NCBI GenBank assembly: GCA_937891425.1
Contig: CALAGD010000019.1
Location: 1-6,218 of the forward strand
Length of the DNA stretch: 6,218 nucleotides
Reading direction: 5' to 3'
Source of the DNA: an uncultured Pigmentiphaga sp.
GTDB taxonomy: Bacteria > Pseudomonadota > Gammaproteobacteria > Burkholderiales > Burkholderiaceae_B
The stretch's first letter is position 1. Every line of letters starts with the position of its first letter. The notes under the pieces were generated by a model. The model was not told the DNA's origin, did not search any database, and saw only the letters and a program-made list of their open reading frames with translations. Made by a program: the position numbers and the translations under genes. Of the stretch, positions 5,117 to 6,218 are shown piece by piece.

Positions 5117-6178
5117 TCAGGGCAAGACCTGTTCACGCGGTTCGCCAAGCTCCTGCTCCTTGATCAGTCGGCTCATGATGCGGCGGAAGCGCATGACCGC
5201 ACCGTCGTTGGTCGTCGCGACCATTTCTTCACCCGGCGACTGCTGGATGACGCGTTGCTGCGCCTCGATGATGGTGCGGTCTTCCGCAAATGCCTTTTCG
5301 ATGGACGCCAGCTGCTGTTCGATTCTGCCCGGGCGGGTGTCGCGCATCCGGTGCCCGCACGTGTAATAGTAGATGCTGGTCGTCGCCGTCACCGGGGTGA
5401 CCGCCTGCTGAGTCATGTTCTGGAACAGCGGATCGGCTTCCGGTGTCCGGAACCCGATCCGTTCAGCCGTGCCCACCGGGTAGTACCTGGACGTCAGAAG
5501 GAAAATGCCCGGCACAAGAAATTCATAATAGGTCCAGCGGTCGAGCCGCACATCCGGATCCTCTGCAATATGGACGGGTACGGGATCGCTCACCAGCCAG
5601 CGCTCCACGCTGACACCCCGTTTCAGCTCCTGGATCTGGGGCCGGGTCTCGCCCCATTGCAGGCTGTGGCGCGCAAGCGTCTTCGCATGAACGAAACTGA
5701 TGTGCGAGAGGTCCAGCAGATTGTCGTTGATGAGTTCATAGTTGGCCTGGTAGTCCATCTGACCACCCGACACCACCCATTCCGGATCGTCGTTGCCGAT
5801 CAGTCCGGGCGGCAGCAGGCGGAGGTCGGCCTTTTCAGGATCGCCCATCCATACCCAGATCCAGCAGCCGTGCTCGGCCACCGGGTACGTGCGTACGCGC
5901 ATGGCACCCGGCACGCGATCTTGACCAGGAACCTCAATGCAACGGCCATCACACCCGAACTTGATGCCATGGTACATGCATCGCAACGCATCGCCTTCCA
6001 CGCGGCCCAGCGACAGGGGGGCCAGCCGATGTGGGCAACGATCAGCCATCGCGGTCAACCGGTGGTCGCTGCCCCGATACAGGACGAGCGACTGATTCAA
6101 CACCGTCGCCTTCACCAGCTCGCCGGGCTGGACCCGGTCACGCCAGCCGACGACATACCAGCAGTCGTACAGAAACAT
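5117..6178 (-). CDS. Rieske non-heme iron oxygenase, VanA / TsaM / dicamba-monooxygenase type
   Basis: From the ATG at 6178 this is a 353-residue oxygenase component of a two- or three-part system that inserts oxygen into, or demethylates, an aromatic or related substrate in the cytoplasm. The Rieske [2Fe-2S] domain occupies about residues 1-105, with C48-P-H50, 16 residues, then C67-M-Y-H70. The catalytic domain carries N153-x2-D156-x2-H159-x4-H164; with D300 (in EDRTIIEAQQ) these match the mononuclear iron site and the bridging aspartate of dicamba monooxygenase. All ligands are intact. N-terminus MFLYDCWYVVGW and the segment DYQANYELINDNLLDLSH are typical of VanA and TsaM relatives. The substrate cannot be read from sequence; O-demethylation is one option. 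Electrons would come from a ferredoxin/reductase not seen here. An ATG at 6184 is also in frame but sits against the ribosome-binding site, so 6178 is preferred. The lysR gene follows on the same strand. Confidence 0.94.
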   Translation of the reverse strand: MFLYDCWYVVGWRDRVQPGELVKATVLNQSLVLYRGSDHRLTAMADRCPHRLAPLSLGRVEGDALRCMYHGIKFGCDGRCIEVPGQDRVPGAMRVRTYPVAEHGCWIWVWMGDPEKADLRLLPPGLIGNDDPEWVVSGGQMDYQANYELINDNLLDLSHISFVHAKTLARHSLQWGETRPQIQELKRGVSVERWLVSDPVPVHIAEDPDVRLDRWTYYEFLVPGIFLLTSRYYPVGTAERIGFRTPEADPLFQNMTQQAVTPVTATTSIYYYTCGHRMRDTRPGRIEQQLASIEKAFAEDRTIIEAQQRVIQQSPGEEMVATTNDGAVMRFRRIMSRLIKEQELGEPREQVLP

Positions 6179-6184
6179 GTTCAT

Positions 6185-6190
6185 CCTCTT
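6185..6190 (-). promoter_or_regulatory. Ribosome-binding site that decides the oxygenase start
   Basis: AAGAGG on the minus strand directly abuts the ATG at 6184, leaving no spacer, but stands six bases before the ATG at 6178. The second ATG therefore has ideal spacing and gives the family-typical N-terminus MFLYDCWYV. Confidence 0.7.
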
Positions 6191-6218
6191 GGCGAAAGCC
6201 GACGCGAATGCACCTCGC

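Noticed and set aside
1..6218. tRNA, rRNA, CRISPR arrays, insertion sequences or integrase genes
   Set aside because: No repeat-spacer structure, transposase-like frame, terminal inverted repeats or conserved RNA gene segments were seen on either strand.

Overview
The window is high-GC bacterial chromosomal DNA with tightly packed genes and strongly GC-biased third codon positions. The gene families (SpoVR/YcgB, a YjbE-type TerC protein, an ECF sigma/anti-sigma pair, a VanA-type Rieske oxygenase with a LysR regulator) fit a Proteobacterium. A Burkholderiales-like betaproteobacterium or a Xanthomonadales-like gammaproteobacterium is most likely by inference; no rRNA, tRNA, mobile element or CRISPR array is visible to settle it.

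Layout, left to right. (1) 1-641, plus: the C-terminal part of a SpoVR/YcgB gene that enters from outside the window. (2) 642-790: a convergent gap with a strong intrinsic terminator whose U-tract serves the minus strand. (3) 1516-791, minus: a seven-helix TerC/YjbE-family membrane protein, preceded by a 142-base leader (1517-1658) with short inverted and direct repeats. (4) 2994-1659, minus: an ECF sigma factor and its membrane anti-sigma factor, overlapping by 14 bases. (5) 2995-3279: a divergent control region holding three copies of a TTGAAAC-containing element and a good promoter for the next gene. (6) 3280-3966, plus: a dienelactone-hydrolase-family protein. (7) 3983-4019: a nested hairpin between convergent genes. 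(8) 6178-3993, minus: a VanA/TsaM/dicamba-monooxygenase-type Rieske oxygenase followed in the same direction by a LysR regulator. No gene-free stretch exceeds 300 bases.

Two functional themes can be inferred. The right half looks like a small aromatic or xenobiotic catabolism cluster: oxygenase, LysR regulator and an alpha/beta hydrolase of the dienelactone hydrolase family, but with no ferredoxin/reductase partner inside the window. The middle looks like a membrane-signal-responsive ECF sigma module. The sigma and hydrolase genes diverge from one control region in which both candidate promoters begin with the same TTGAAAC element, followed 16 bases later by GAT(A/G)A. The most interesting testable idea here is that this ECF sigma controls itself and the hydrolase. 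I see no clearly undescribed multi-gene system; most genes belong to well-known families.
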